A DNA stretch of 64,000 nt from Calothrix parasitica NIES-267 (GCF_002368095.1 NZ_AP018227.1:8476001-8540000), one strand, 5' to 3'; positions 9,831 through 20,162 are shown, counted from the first letter of the stretch. Notes: a model not told the origin generated them from the sequence alone. A program made the numbers and translations.

Positions 9831-10652
9831 ATGAAAGATACAGATTCGATTATTTCTAGTAAATGGCTTTTTGAAAATCTCAATCATCCTGATATTGCCA
9901 TATTTGATTGTCGTTTTTCTTTAGCTAACCCACAACTTGGAAAACAGCAATATCAAGCTAGTCATATTCCGGGTTCATATTATTTAGATTTAAACAAAGA
10001 CCTTTCATCGACTTTACAGAAACATGGAGGAAGACATCCTTTACCAGATGTTGACGAATTCGCCGATAAATTATCATCAATGGGAGTAAATTATGGTCAA
10101 ACTTTTGTTATAGCTTATGATGATTCGCGATTCGCATTTGCATCTCGTTTGTGGTGGTTGCTGCGCTATTTAGGACACGAACAAGTAGCAGTTTTAGATG
10201 GAGGTTTTAACGGATGGGTTGCATCTAATTATCCGGTTACAGATAATATTCCTTCCAAGGGGAACGGTAAATTCACACCTCAGCTACAAGCACACATGAT
10301 AGTAGATAGGGAAACTGTCAAAAACTGCAAAGATTTACCTCAAGTTGCTTTAATCGATTCAAGAGAAAGCGACCGCTACCAAGGTATTACAGAACCAATT
10401 GATAAAATAGCTGGTCATATACCCGGTGCAATTAATTATCCTTGGAAAGAAGTAACAGATTCTGACGGTTATTTACTTCCGCAACAGCAGCAATGTAACC
10501 GTTGGTCGGAACTAGAAAATAATCAAGAAATTATAGTTTATTGTGGTTCTGGTGTTACAGCTTGTGTTAATTTACTTTCTTTAGAATCATCAGGTATTCA
10601 TCAAGCTAAACTTTATCCTGGTAGTTGGAGTGACTGGATTAGCTATGAGTAG
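9831..10652 (+). CDS. Two-domain sulfurtransferase (thiosulfate/3-mercaptopyruvate type rhodanese)
   Basis: A 273-residue protein with tandem rhodanese domains. The N-terminal non-catalytic domain contains HIPGSYYLDLNKDLS and YDDSRFAFASRLWWLLRYLGH; the C-terminal domain has HIPGAINYPW and the active loop CGSGVTA with C238. The CGSGVT(A) loop is common to both thiosulfate and mercaptopyruvate sulfurtransferases, so the preferred donor is not settled. The ATG at 9831 is preferred to a TTG three codons upstream. It could supply sulfur for thiolation reactions, but its place beside the MnmD-like gene is only suggestive. Confidence 0.92.
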   Translation: MKDTDSIISSKWLFENLNHPDIAIFDCRFSLANPQLGKQQYQASHIPGSYYLDLNKDLSSTLQKHGGRHPLPDVDEFADKLSSMGVNYGQTFVIAYDDSRFAFASRLWWLLRYLGHEQVAVLDGGFNGWVASNYPVTDNIPSKGNGKFTPQLQAHMIVDRETVKNCKDLPQVALIDSRESDRYQGITEPIDKIAGHIPGAINYPWKEVTDSDGYLLPQQQQCNRWSELENNQEIIVYCGSGVTACVNLLSLESSGIHQAKLYPGSWSDWISYE

Positions 10653-10735
10653 GGAGTAGGGAGTAGCGAGTAGAGAAATGGGGAGAGCCAGAAACAAGGA
10701 GATAGGGGGACAAGGAGACAAGGAGAAGAATAACT
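10645..10735. repeat. STRR tract (GAGTAGG and GGAGACAA units)
   Basis: Starting at the end of the sulfurtransferase gene, units of GAGTAGG give way to GGGGGACAAGGAGACAAGGAG. It separates two convergent genes, together with a CTAACTCCTAACTC tract up to about 10800. Confidence 0.7.
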
Positions 10736-10806
10736 AATTTGCTACTTACTATTTATGACTTGATAGTCCTAATTTTTAACTTCTAACTCCTAACTCTTAA
10801 CTGATT

Positions 10807-12396
10807 TCAAAACTGTCCTATATCCCAACTGTAGTTAATGCTTAAAAACCAACCATCAAAATCAATATTGCGGTCTGTGGAACCACCTAGGGTAAAGCCG
10901 CTCTGTAAGTTGACGCTGCTGAGTTCTGATAAACCGTATTTTAGGTTAGCAGATATTCGGTGATACTGGTCTTCTCTACTTCTTTCTAAAAAGTTAGATA
11001 AGCTAAATTGATAGTCAACACCTATTCGTAAGGACTGCTGTAAATAGTAATTTAAAGAGAACCATGCATAGTTGATAACTCGATTGCGTTTTTCTGGTGG
11101 GTTTGTCAAACTTAGACGAAATTCATAAAAGCTATCTAAATTTAATTTAGGGGCTAAAGTGTCTCTTCGTCCTAGGGATAAACGAAAAGAGTTTTCATTT
11201 AAAAATTTATCTCCTGCTGCAAAACCAAAACGTCTACTATCTTTAGAATAAAATAATTGCTGATTATTCCATCCAATTTCACCGTACATTTTATTGGTCA
11301 GTTGCTGGTAAACACCTAAGTTAAATCTTATCTGGTTGTAATTAAATTCCGATTGCTTGCTGTATCTAATAATATTGCCGTCGATTGACCCATTTAAATA
11401 GGTTTTAGGTGCGATTTTGAAAGGTGCTGCTGCGAGTGTAAGTCCTGAAAATATTAAGCCGTCATCAATTGCGTTTTTTCTAGAAGAAAAGATATTACTT
11501 GTATGGAAGTAGCCTACACGGCCCAGTAAATAGCCTACAGGTTTAAATGTTGCTACGGGTTTTATTTCTGGTTGTTTTAATTCTGGAACATTGGGTGCTG
11601 TTATGGGAGTTTCCTGCACTATAATTGTGCCTAACTCATTGTTAAAAGCTTGTTGTTTTTGCTTATTTTCTTCGAGTCGCTGCAATAACTTTTCTACTCT
11701 TTTAGAACGTTCATCTTCAAGGGTATCTAACTTTTTTTCAATTTCTTCGGGAGAAGTTGCAGGAAAATCCGTGGGCTGACTTTCTAAAGGTGGAGGATTT
11801 TCCTCGACATTTTCTGAGGTAGGAGCTTTTGGTGGTGGCTCAGGATTTTGCACTAGCTGTAGCGACTTGGAATGTAATGTCTGGTTTGGGATTACGATGT
11901 CAGAAAATTCCGGGGATATAATATTTTCATATGTAGTAGGTGTATTGTCTATGGATGGTAAGACAATCGTATCTATATGATTCTGCATTGATTGCGAAAT
12001 AATAGCATCTTCTACAGATTTTGAATTAATAGGGAGCGATTTTGAAAATATTGGAATGCTTTTTTGTTTTTTTATTAATGCTTGCACTCCAGCGTCAGTT
12101 TCATTAACAAGGTGACTGATTTTAGCTGGCAAAGTTAAGCGAGTATTTTTACTTTGTGTTGTTGTTTTCTTGTTCTGTGCTTTAACTCTATTAAGATTTG
12201 AAGAAGATTTATCAAACGACTTGGAAATTAATCCCGAAGCTTGCAAAGATGATATCGTTGATACAAAATGACCTTTTCTGGTTTGCCTACTATTAGTTGT
12301 CGCTTTCACTACTTTATCCAGGGTGCAGCACCATGCTGTACTGCTAGATGCGAACATTAAATATATACACCATTTTTTCCAATCTTTCGATTTCAT
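10807..12396 (-). CDS. Outer-membrane beta-barrel protein with disordered/coiled-coil N-terminus
   Basis: A protein of about 529 residues of unknown function. From the ATG at 12394-12396 it begins MKSKDWKKWCIYLMFASSSTAWCC, a likely signal peptide; an upstream in-frame ATG at 12448-12450 would add 18 residues. A Ser/Lys/Pro-rich region and a charged coiled coil (EEIEKKLDTLEDERSKRVEK) follow. The last ~250 residues alternate polar and aromatic/hydrophobic residues in barrel-like strands and end in ...SINYSWDIGQF, with the terminal phenylalanine typical of BamA substrates. It is divergent from the FecR-domain gene. I infer an envelope protein; the substrate is unknown. Confidence 0.75.
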   Translation of the reverse strand: MKSKDWKKWCIYLMFASSSTAWCCTLDKVVKATTNSRQTRKGHFVSTISSLQASGLISKSFDKSSSNLNRVKAQNKKTTTQSKNTRLTLPAKISHLVNETDAGVQALIKKQKSIPIFSKSLPINSKSVEDAIISQSMQNHIDTIVLPSIDNTPTTYENIISPEFSDIVIPNQTLHSKSLQLVQNPEPPPKAPTSENVEENPPPLESQPTDFPATSPEEIEKKLDTLEDERSKRVEKLLQRLEENKQKQQAFNNELGTIIVQETPITAPNVPELKQPEIKPVATFKPVGYLLGRVGYFHTSNIFSSRKNAIDDGLIFSGLTLAAAPFKIAPKTYLNGSIDGNIIRYSKQSEFNYNQIRFNLGVYQQLTNKMYGEIGWNNQQLFYSKDSRRFGFAAGDKFLNENSFRLSLGRRDTLAPKLNLDSFYEFRLSLTNPPEKRNRVINYAWFSLNYYLQQSLRIGVDYQFSLSNFLERSREDQYHRISANLKYGLSELSSVNLQSGFTLGGSTDRNIDFDGWFLSINYSWDIGQF

Positions 12397-12755
12397 ATTA
12401 AGAGCTGTTTTAGTGTGGTTCGACTTAACTATGGGAGTTATAAGTGCCATATCTACAGTCCGAAATTACATCCGAATTTAATATCTATAATTCATTGAAA
12501 TAATAACGAAATTTTTAGATAAATATATTTAATGTCAGATTACATAGTGGATAGGATTCTGTTGGTATCACAAAATAAATGTAGAGTTAATAATATATAG
12601 TACATTCGCCTATTTTATATATTTAATTTTTAAATATACTTAAGCAAATTTACGTAAAAAAACTGCTATAACAGTTTACAGGCTCGAATTATTTACTGCG
12701 CCGCCCGTCTTGGCTGAAGTAGTAATTGTAAAATTATGCAAAGCACACAAGTTTT
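12397..12755. other. Divergent intergenic region between barrel protein and FecR-domain gene
   Basis: An AT-rich gap of about 360 bases that must hold the promoters of both flanking genes. I see no conserved operator or RNA structure. Confidence 0.45.
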
Positions 12756-14411
12756 ATGTTCCGCAAGTTAGTTCCTCTAGTTATTGTCAGTTTATGGGGA
12801 GTTGTAATGATGCCGCTACCGCAAAAAGCGAGCGCATCAACTCCTTTGACTAGGGCTGTAGTCAAGAAGTTGCATAAATGGGTACAACTCATGCCTCGCA
12901 ATCAACCCAAGCGTCGAGCTAGAAGAAACGATAGAATGATTCCTGGGGACGGCTTGGCTACAGGTAGAGCTTCTCTGGCTGACTTGCGTTTCAATGATGG
13001 TTCTTTAGCCAGAATTGGCGAGCGAGCAGTATTTAGATTTTTGCCTAGAACTCGAACATTTAGACTTTCAAATGGAACTGTATTACTACTTATTCCACCA
13101 GGACAAGGACGAACGAAAATAAGAACTCGTAGTGCTGCTGCAACGATTCGTGGTTCGGCATTATTTGTACGTTATGACGAGCAAACAGACACTACAGTTG
13201 TTGGTTCGCTGACTAATAGCGGTATAGAAGTTTTTAATAAAGATGAATCTCGCTCTCAAGTACTTAAAGCCGGACAATTAATAGTAGTAGTTAAAGGGAG
13301 AATTCAGGGATTATATAATTTCGACCTAAGAACTTTTTACGAGACAAGCGATTTGGTGCGGGGGCTTGATTTAACTAGTAGTAACGGTACGGTATCATCA
13401 GACCCTGCGATGGCCAGCGTTCAAGCTGAAACCTCTGAAGCTTTGGCAAAACAGGTACCGGTTAATGGTGAAAATGCACTAAAAAATCCTTCTTTTATAA
13501 AACTAAGTAATGATTCTCCAAGTACATCTGGTGAAGAAATTACTCGAAATGGTTTACCTGTAGATTCTTTGGTAGACACGGGACAAGTTGTTATAACTAC
13601 TCCCAAGAAGAACCAAGATAAATTACCTTCTAACAACAGCAATCCAATAAGCCCTCAAGCTCCAACTTCACCACCAGAAACACCAACTACAGGTGGTGGT
13701 AGTCCGGTTCCACAGACTCCAACCTCGCCACCAGAAACACCAACTACAGGTAGTGGTAATCCCATACCACAGACTCCAACACCGAAACCTTCACCAACTA
13801 CAGGTAGTGGTAGTCCTATACCACAGACTCCAACACCGAAACCTTCACCAACTACAGGTGGAGGTAATCCCGTACCACAGACTCCAACACCGAAACCTTC
13901 ACCAACTACAGGTGGAGGTAGTCCCATACCACAGACTCCAACACCGAAACCTTCACCAACTACAGGTGGTGGTAGTCCGGTTCCACAGACTCCTACTTCG
14001 CCACCAGAAACACCAACTACAGGTGGAGGTAATCCCGTACCACAGACCCCCACTTCGCCACCAGAAACACCAACTACAGGTGGAGGTAATCCCGTACCAC
14101 AGACCCCCACTTCGCCACCAGAAACACCAACTACAGGTGGTGGTAATCCGGTTCCACAGACTCCAACTTCGCCACCAGAAACACCAACTACAGGTGGAGG
14201 TAGTCCGGTTCCACAGACTCCAACTTCGCCACCAGAAACACCAACTACAGGTGGAGGTAGTCCGGTTCCACAGACTCCAACTTCGCCACCAGAAACACCA
14301 ACTACAGGTGGTGGTAGTCCGGTTCCACAGACTCCAACTTCGCCACCAGAAACACCAAAACCAGAACCACCAACTACAAATCCACCGGAGAATCCTCCGA
14401 TATCTACCTAG
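12756..14411 (+). CDS. FecR-domain secreted protein with Pro-rich repeat tail
   Basis: A 551-residue exported protein. Residues 1-28 form a signal peptide (hydrophobic LVPLVIVSLWGVVMMPLP, then KASAS). A FecR-like beta domain covers about residues 60-185 (GDGLATGRASLADLRFNDGS, IRTRSAAATIRGSALFVRYD, GTVLLLIPPG). Residues about 300-535 are roughly twelve 18-19-residue repeats of the form QTPTSPPETPTTGGGSPVP or QTPTPKPSPTTGSGSPIP, which look like an extended wall- or matrix-spanning stalk. FecR domains elsewhere pass signals at the inner membrane, but stand-alone exported FecR proteins in cyanobacteria have no fixed role. It lies between a barrel gene and a CHASE2 kinase gene. Confidence 0.88.
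   Translation: MFRKLVPLVIVSLWGVVMMPLPQKASASTPLTRAVVKKLHKWVQLMPRNQPKRRARRNDRMIPGDGLATGRASLADLRFNDGSLARIGERAVFRFLPRTRTFRLSNGTVLLLIPPGQGRTKIRTRSAAATIRGSALFVRYDEQTDTTVVGSLTNSGIEVFNKDESRSQVLKAGQLIVVVKGRIQGLYNFDLRTFYETSDLVRGLDLTSSNGTVSSDPAMASVQAETSEALAKQVPVNGENALKNPSFIKLSNDSPSTSGEEITRNGLPVDSLVDTGQVVITTPKKNQDKLPSNNSNPISPQAPTSPPETPTTGGGSPVPQTPTSPPETPTTGSGNPIPQTPTPKPSPTTGSGSPIPQTPTPKPSPTTGGGNPVPQTPTPKPSPTTGGGSPIPQTPTPKPSPTTGGGSPVPQTPTSPPETPTTGGGNPVPQTPTSPPETPTTGGGNPVPQTPTSPPETPTTGGGNPVPQTPTSPPETPTTGGGSPVPQTPTSPPETPTTGGGSPVPQTPTSPPETPTTGGGSPVPQTPTSPPETPKPEPPTTNPPENPPIST
13655..14359 (+). repeat. In-gene tandem repeat, 54/57-base units
   Basis: About twelve units encode the Pro/Thr/Gly tail of the FecR-domain protein. 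Two unit types exist: 57 bases (TSPPETPTT) at both ends and four 54-base units (PKPSPTT) in the middle, a pattern expected from unequal recombination. Because units are multiples of three, several other frames stay open too. Confidence 0.93.
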
Positions 14412-14460
14412 TGGTCTGTCCCATTAGTTTTAGTTAATTCGTTTTTACGGTAAACCTTGG

Positions 14461-14482
14461 GAGACGTAAAATTTTACGTCTC
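14461..14482. repeat. Perfect 22-base palindrome (dispersed GAGACGT type)
   Basis: Two perfect 11-base arms (GAGACGTAAAA and its complement) with no loop lie between the convergent FecR and CHASE2-kinase genes. GAGACGT...ACGTCTC palindromes are dispersed in Nostocales genomes; there is no T-run, so a terminator role is possible but unproven. Confidence 0.75.
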
Positions 14483-14535
14483 TACAAGCTCTCAGAAGAA
14501 ATGAAATTAACTACTAGCATTCCGTTTTATTAAAT

Positions 14536-16869
14536 TTAATGATTCCAAGGTTCTGTGGGAGCGTCTGAATCTTTAAGAGATATAGTGTCTATGGATGAGT
14601 TGTCTGTGAAAAATTTGGAAGTAATTGGACCTGTTAAATCATAAAGCGCTTGGAGTGCTTCTGTAGCTGACTGATACCTAGAAGTCGGGTTATCTAGTAC
14701 CATTTTGCTGAGAATTTCGGCAAAAGCTATGCTCGTAGTTGCTTTGTCAATCCATTCAACTTCTTGGTTTTCATCTAATGGCAATTCATGAGGGTGTATA
14801 CCAGTTAGCGCAAAAATACCTATCATCCCTATTGCGTAAATATCACTACTGTATTGCGGATACCCCAAACATTGTTCTCTTGGTGCATAACCTTTAGTAC
14901 CGATACCAATTGTAAAGGCTGTTTGCTCTTGAGAATTGATAACTTGAGTAGATACTTGTTTTACAGCACCAAAGTCAATCAGCACTAATTTGTCGTCACT
15001 TTTGCGTCGGATAATATTGCTGGGTTTTATATCGCGGTGGATTACACCTTTTTTATGGACGAATACTAATGTTTGCAGTAAATCCTTGAGTATTTCAATT
15101 ACTGCTGGTTCGGGAAGACGTTCGCCTAAAGGTATTTCTCGGTTCAAAGGATTGCCGATGATGTATTCTTGAACTAGGTAAAATTCTTCTTCTTCTTCAA
15201 AATAAGCTAGAAGCTGGGGTATTTGGTCATAGTTTCCCAGTATTTGTAGGGTTTGCGCTTCTGATTTAAACAATCGTCTGGCTACTTGTAATTGTTCTGA
15301 TTTGTTATTAACTGGCTTTAGCTGCTTGACAACACATTTGGGGCTGCCTGGAAGTCTGGTATCTTCAGCGATATAGGTTTCACTAAATCCACCCGAACCT
15401 AAAACTTGGACTATTTTATATCTACCATCAAGTACTTTTCCCGATATTTCTTTTAAGCGCTGTCCTAATAAATCTTTTAAATCATCTTGCTGAGATATTA
15501 TTTCTTGTACGACGCGGTTAGAAGCGTGCTTCTGTAAAATACCAACTAGTTGAGTTTTTCTTAATTGTTCTCGAACTACTTCTGTTCCTAAATAGCAAAA
15601 TCCAACCGTACAAATTGCGAATATTGGTAGACTCGTAGGAAAAATTAAATAACTGTAGACGAATAAACTGTAACTAATACCCCCCCAAATTGTTGCAACA
15701 ACAAGACTAGCTGCAAATCTTGCTGTACCTTGTTTTACTCTGGTAATTAAAATTGTAGAACCACCGACTAAAAATAGTACAAATAAACTTCTCTGTAGGG
15801 AATTAGAAAGTGGAGCAACAATCGCTTTTCCTTCCATCAAAGTTGCGATCGCGTTAGCGTGAATTTCGACTCCGGCCATTTCTTCGGGATACAACCATTG
15901 GTCGGATACAGCTACCCGATGGTAATCTGTTCCCTTATGAGTTCTTGCTGTAGAACCGATTAAAACGATTTTGTCTTTAAAAACTTTTCCGGACTGTAAA
16001 TTAGTTTCCCAAAATTCTGGTTCAAATACATTCCAAAAAGAATAAGTCTTAAATGTTCCTGCACCTCCATAAAAATGAATGCGCTCACCTTCTGGTTGGG
16101 GATATTTGATATTCGCTGCGATTAATACCGATTGGTCAAATGAAGGGATTGCATTAGGAACCATACCCTCCCGTTGTGCTAGAAGTTTGGGAAAGACATT
16201 TGCTAATCGATGAACTTTAGAGTCTACTTCTAGGGGAAAATTTACGGAACCTACAGATAATCCTCTGGTGCGAAATTGCTGATGTGGCAGGACTAATTGC
16301 CAAGAAATTCCTTGGTATGAGTCAGATTTTTCGTAGAGTGCGGCTAAGGTTACTTTGTCTCTATGACGTTGGAGTGCGTCAATTAATTCTTTGTCATCGC
16401 TTCTCCCGTAACTGCTTAAGGAATCGAAAAGTATATCTACTGCAATATGACGTGCCCCGGATTGAATTAATTTTTCGATAACTAAAGCATATGCTTTGCG
16501 CTGGAAAGGAAAAGACTTGAGCGGTTCTAAATAAGATTGAGAGTCTGTTTCATAGGATTGTTTTGGCAGCGATATTGAATCATCATCAATTGCCAAGATG
16601 ACAATATCTTCTGGAGGAGTTACCCGTCCTCGTAACAGATAAAAAAAACTTTCTGCTTGATTTTCTATCCAAGTTGTCAAACCCGAACTAGAACCTGCCA
16701 GTAATACAGCCCCTATAACTGAAGCACCGCTAAGAACATGACCTAAACGAGTCATCATCTTAAAGGAATGTGCCGAGACCGTAGAAGTCGCTTGTTTGGG
16801 AAGATTCAACAGTTTCTTGGCGGCAGACACATATTTTTTAGTTATGTTATATGTAGGTTCTTCTGCCAT
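14536..16869 (-). CDS. CHASE2-domain Ser/Thr protein kinase
   Basis: A 777-residue membrane protein. One hydrophobic segment (about 44-62), an extracytoplasmic CHASE2 sensor (about 65-350, with ILAIDDDSIS and KIVLIGSTARTHKGTDYH), three transmembrane helices (about 361-378, 386-404, 408-427), and a cytoplasmic Hanks-type kinase (about 484-750). Kinase residues seen: GSGGFSETY loop, K515, HRD at 611-613 and DFG at 632-634, so it should be active. It is convergent with the FecR gene; together with the barrel gene this looks like an envelope-sensing group (inference). Confidence 0.92.
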   Translation of the reverse strand: MAEEPTYNITKKYVSAAKKLLNLPKQATSTVSAHSFKMMTRLGHVLSGASVIGAVLLAGSSSGLTTWIENQAESFFYLLRGRVTPPEDIVILAIDDDSISLPKQSYETDSQSYLEPLKSFPFQRKAYALVIEKLIQSGARHIAVDILFDSLSSYGRSDDKELIDALQRHRDKVTLAALYEKSDSYQGISWQLVLPHQQFRTRGLSVGSVNFPLEVDSKVHRLANVFPKLLAQREGMVPNAIPSFDQSVLIAANIKYPQPEGERIHFYGGAGTFKTYSFWNVFEPEFWETNLQSGKVFKDKIVLIGSTARTHKGTDYHRVAVSDQWLYPEEMAGVEIHANAIATLMEGKAIVAPLSNSLQRSLFVLFLVGGSTILITRVKQGTARFAASLVVATIWGGISYSLFVYSYLIFPTSLPIFAICTVGFCYLGTEVVREQLRKTQLVGILQKHASNRVVQEIISQQDDLKDLLGQRLKEISGKVLDGRYKIVQVLGSGGFSETYIAEDTRLPGSPKCVVKQLKPVNNKSEQLQVARRLFKSEAQTLQILGNYDQIPQLLAYFEEEEEFYLVQEYIIGNPLNREIPLGERLPEPAVIEILKDLLQTLVFVHKKGVIHRDIKPSNIIRRKSDDKLVLIDFGAVKQVSTQVINSQEQTAFTIGIGTKGYAPREQCLGYPQYSSDIYAIGMIGIFALTGIHPHELPLDENQEVEWIDKATTSIAFAEILSKMVLDNPTSRYQSATEALQALYDLTGPITSKFFTDNSSIDTISLKDSDAPTEPWNH

Positions 16870-17920
16870 ATTGTGTTTAGAGTTTATTTACGTACAACAA
16901 TGTCGCCTGCTTTACACACTACTTAGTGAAAACGACCCTATCTATAATACTTAAACGAAAATCTTTAGACATGAAAATATTATACTTCTCTAAATTATCA
17001 TCTGATGTTGCTTTTTGTTGCAATATATCAGTAAATTTTCCAACACCAGAATCAGTAGTGCTTAAGTTAATCTAGAAAGGGATTTCCTTAAATTATAAGA
17101 GATGCAAATTATGCAAAACGGCAATTAAAAATAACTTTCTCTGTGTGTGGGTTACAGCAAAAAATATATTTATTTCATATTTATTTTTGATGTAACTTTT
17201 TTACTTTATCTATGACGAAAATAAATCTGCGGATTTATGCTTTTATTTTTAATTATTTTTACAAGTCAGTTTAAATACAAAAAATATTTTATATAGGTCC
17301 GCTTGAAACGCTGTAATTACTTAAAAATACAATGTAGAGTCATGTTTTTCTCATGGTTAACTTTGAGTTAGACATATTGCTTCATCAATTCAAGACAATA
17401 TCTTGTCTGAGAGTGGTTACCCTATTATTTGTAAGTTATCGTTAATTTTTTTTAATAATCATTGCTTTTTAGATACTCGGAAGCTAACTAGCGTCTGGAT
17501 AAGCTATTTTTTTCATTTTTCCGATAACAACAGTCAGCGTATTTATTTAAAGTCATAAAAACCATGGTTACTCGTTTCTCTACGGTGAAAAACTCAAGAC
17601 TCAAACTAAGTACTTAAGAGTTACTTACCTCCTTTAGGAGTAAACTTAACTAATATACAGTTAATAATTTTGTTACCTAGTCAATTTTATTGGTAGATTT
17701 TGATAGCAGGGTGATTGTCAGCATATCAAAGCTGGAAAACAGTCTGCTGGTTGTATAAACCACAGTTTAATGTTTTAGTCAATCTCCTAAATTGGTAAAT
17801 GATAGATAAAAGCTATACATGACAATATAATTTATATAGTAAGGGAGAATTTGTCATTTTATTATTGCTATAATCTATTGTTCAATCTAGATTCATTTAT
17901 ATTTAATGGTGTAATTTCCT
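16870..17920. other. Long AT-rich intergenic region
   Basis: 1051 bases between the divergent CHASE2 kinase and NYN-protein genes. I see short inverted repeats (for example CTCCT/AGGAG around 17627-17640) but no tRNA, no convincing small gene and no transposon ends. Its length would allow regulatory RNAs or long leaders; none can be supported by reading alone. Confidence 0.45.
17866..17874 (+). promoter_or_regulatory. Candidate extended -10 promoter for NYN-protein gene
   Basis: TGCTATAAT matches an extended -10 element, 47 bases before the ATG at 17921. A TTGTCA lies only 12 bases upstream of the hexamer, too close for a standard -35, so recognition would rest on the TGn extension. Confidence 0.4.
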
Positions 17921-18442
17921 ATGGAATCTCATATGACTCGTCTGTCTATTTTTGTAGACGGAAATAATATGTTCTATGCTCAACAAAAGAACGGCTGGTT
18001 TTTCGACCCACGACGAGTATTAGAATACTTCAAATACGAGCAAATACATACAAATTTAATTAATGCATTTTGGTATACAGGCTTAAAAGACCCCCAGGAT
18101 CAACGAGGTTTTAGAGATGCTCTAATTAGTTTAGGATATACAGTACGAACTAAAATACTCAAAGAATATTATGATGATTCTTCCGGACGTTACTCTCAAA
18201 AAGCTAATTTAGATATTGAAATTGTTGTAGATATGTTTAATACAGTAGACCAATATGATAGGGTAATTTTATTTAGTGGAGATGGAGATTTTGAAAGAGC
18301 AATTGAATTATTGCGCTCCAAAAATACTCATATAACTGTCGTGTCTACAGAGGGGATGATTGCACGAGAATTACGTAATGCTACTGATAGATATATAGAT
18401 TTAAACGAAATAAGAGACAGTATAGAAAAAACTGAAGCTTAA
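17921..18442 (+). CDS. NYN-domain protein, LabA/DUF88 family
   Basis: A 173-residue protein of the PIN-like NYN fold. Seen: LSIFVDGNNMFYAQQKNGW (D13, N15), the acidic ANLDIEIVVDMF segment (D98, D104) and LFSGDGDFERAI (D121, D123), which form the metal site of NYN nucleases. In Synechococcus elongatus, LabA of this family damps circadian gene expression; whether it cleaves RNA there is unsettled. An in-frame ATG at codon 5 (MTRLSIF) is an equally good start. It precedes leuA by 93 bases on the same strand. Confidence 0.88.
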   Translation: MESHMTRLSIFVDGNNMFYAQQKNGWFFDPRRVLEYFKYEQIHTNLINAFWYTGLKDPQDQRGFRDALISLGYTVRTKILKEYYDDSSGRYSQKANLDIEIVVDMFNTVDQYDRVILFSGDGDFERAIELLRSKNTHITVVSTEGMIARELRNATDRYIDLNEIRDSIEKTEA

Positions 18443-18535
18443 TAATCTTTACAATTATTTAGAAATTTAATAGTAAAAAAAATTAAACTAGAAAGTATTG
18501 TTAGGCACAAGGAAATCACCACCAAAAATAAAGTT

Positions 18536-20128
18536 ATGACAACAAATTCAGAACGAATCATTATTTTTGATACTACGCTTAGAGATGGGGAACAATCTCC
18601 CGGAGCAGCATTAAATATTGATGAAAAGTTGACTATTGCTAAGCAGTTAGCCCGTTTGGGTGTGGATGTAATTGAAGCGGGTTTTGCTTTTACAAGTTCC
18701 GGGGATTTTGAAGCTATTAGCAAGATTGCTCAAACTGTAGGAACGGAAGATGGCCCGGTAATTTGTAGTTTGGCTAGAGCTAAAAAAGATGATATTAAAG
18801 CAGCAGCAGAAGCAATAAAACCAGCAGCGAAAGGTAGAATTCATACATTTTTAGCTACTTCTGATATTCACCTCAAATACAAGTTGAGAAAAACTAGAGA
18901 AGAAGTGCTATCAATTGCTGAAGAAATGGTTGCTTATGCCAAAAGTTTCACTGATGATATAGAATTTTCACCAGAAGATGCGGGACGTTCCGACCCCGAA
19001 TTCCTTTATCAAGTATTGGAACGAGTTATTAGAGCAGGAGCTACAACAGTTAATATTCCCGATACGGTTGGTTATATAACTCCAAGTGAATTTGGAGCTT
19101 TAATCAAGGGAATTAAAGATAATGTTCCTAATATAGATCGAGCAATTATTTCGGTTCACGGACACAATGATTTAGGATTAGCTGTCGCTAACTTTTTAGA
19201 AGCAGTCAAAAATGGTGCAAGACAATTAGAATGTACCATCAACGGTATTGGTGAACGTGCTGGGAATGCAGCTTTAGAAGAATTGGTAATGGCTTTGCAC
19301 GTGCGAAGACAATATTTCAATCCTTTTTTGGGAAGGGATGTAAATTCGGAATCATCATTAACTAATATTGACAGCAAACAGATATATAAAACTTCTCGTT
19401 TGGTTTCTAATTTAACAGGAATGTCGGTGCAGCCAAATAAAGCAATTGTTGGTACAAACGCTTTTGCTCATGAATCTGGAATTCATCAAGATGGAGTTTT
19501 AAAGAATAAGCTCACTTATGAAATAATGGATGCTGAGTCAATCGGTTTGACAGACAATCAAATTATTTTGGGTAAGCTATCTGGAAGAAATGCAGTTCGT
19601 ACTCGTTTGAAAGAATTGGGCTTTGAACTATCAGAAAATGAATTAAACAAAGCCTTTGTCAGGTTTAAAGAAGTTGCTGATAAAAAGAAAGAAATTACCG
19701 ATTGGGATTTAGAAGCGCTTGTTAATGATGAAATTCAACAAGCTCCCGATTTATTCAAATTGGAATTAGTACAGGTTTCCTCTGGTAGTAATGCACAACC
19801 TACTGCAACTGTAATTTTACGCAATCCAGAAGGAGAAGAATTAACTGATGCAGCGATTGGTACCGGACCTGTAGATGCTGTATATAAAGCAATCAATCGG
19901 GTAGTGAATGTACCAAATAAATTGATTGAATTTTCCGTACAATCAGTAACTGCTGGTATTGATGCGATTGGGGAAGTTACGATTCGCTTGAAGTATGAAA
20001 ATAAGATTTATTCAGGACGTTCGGCGAATACTGATATTATCGTTGCATCTGCTCAAGCTTATATAAATGCATTGAATCGCTTGTATGGAGCGGTGTTGAA
20101 TAAAAAAAAGCAGCAAGTTACTGCGTAG
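18536..20128 (+). CDS. leuA: 2-isopropylmalate synthase
   Basis: A 530-residue enzyme condensing acetyl-CoA with 2-oxoisovalerate, the first committed step to leucine. Seen: [13 protein letters not shown] at 11-23, the metal-binding [11 protein letters not shown] (H208, H210) and the C-terminal regulatory domain (from about residue 390), where leucine binds in the family. Length is normal for LeuA type 1; homocitrate and citramalate synthases share the core but the overall sequence reads as LeuA. A rho-independent terminator follows 35 bases after the stop. Confidence 0.96.
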   Translation: MTTNSERIIIFDTTLRDGEQSPGAALNIDEKLTIAKQLARLGVDVIEAGFAFTSSGDFEAISKIAQTVGTEDGPVICSLARAKKDDIKAAAEAIKPAAKGRIHTFLATSDIHLKYKLRKTREEVLSIAEEMVAYAKSFTDDIEFSPEDAGRSDPEFLYQVLERVIRAGATTVNIPDTVGYITPSEFGALIKGIKDNVPNIDRAIISVHGHNDLGLAVANFLEAVKNGARQLECTINGIGERAGNAALEELVMALHVRRQYFNPFLGRDVNSESSLTNIDSKQIYKTSRLVSNLTGMSVQPNKAIVGTNAFAHESGIHQDGVLKNKLTYEIMDAESIGLTDNQIILGKLSGRNAVRTRLKELGFELSENELNKAFVRFKEVADKKKEITDWDLEALVNDEIQQAPDLFKLELVQVSSGSNAQPTATVILRNPEGEELTDAAIGTGPVDAVYKAINRVVNVPNKLIEFSVQSVTAGIDAIGEVTIRLKYENKIYSGRSANTDIIVASAQAYINALNRLYGAVLNKKKQQVTA

Positions 20129-20162
20129 CATACATTGTGTGAGAATGGCTTGAAAGCTAAGT

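Noticed and set aside
13655-14427. Long open frames (151 residues on minus, 244 on plus) inside the FecR gene
   Set aside because: They arise because the repeat unit length is a multiple of three and contains no stop in those frames; the products are low-complexity shadows.
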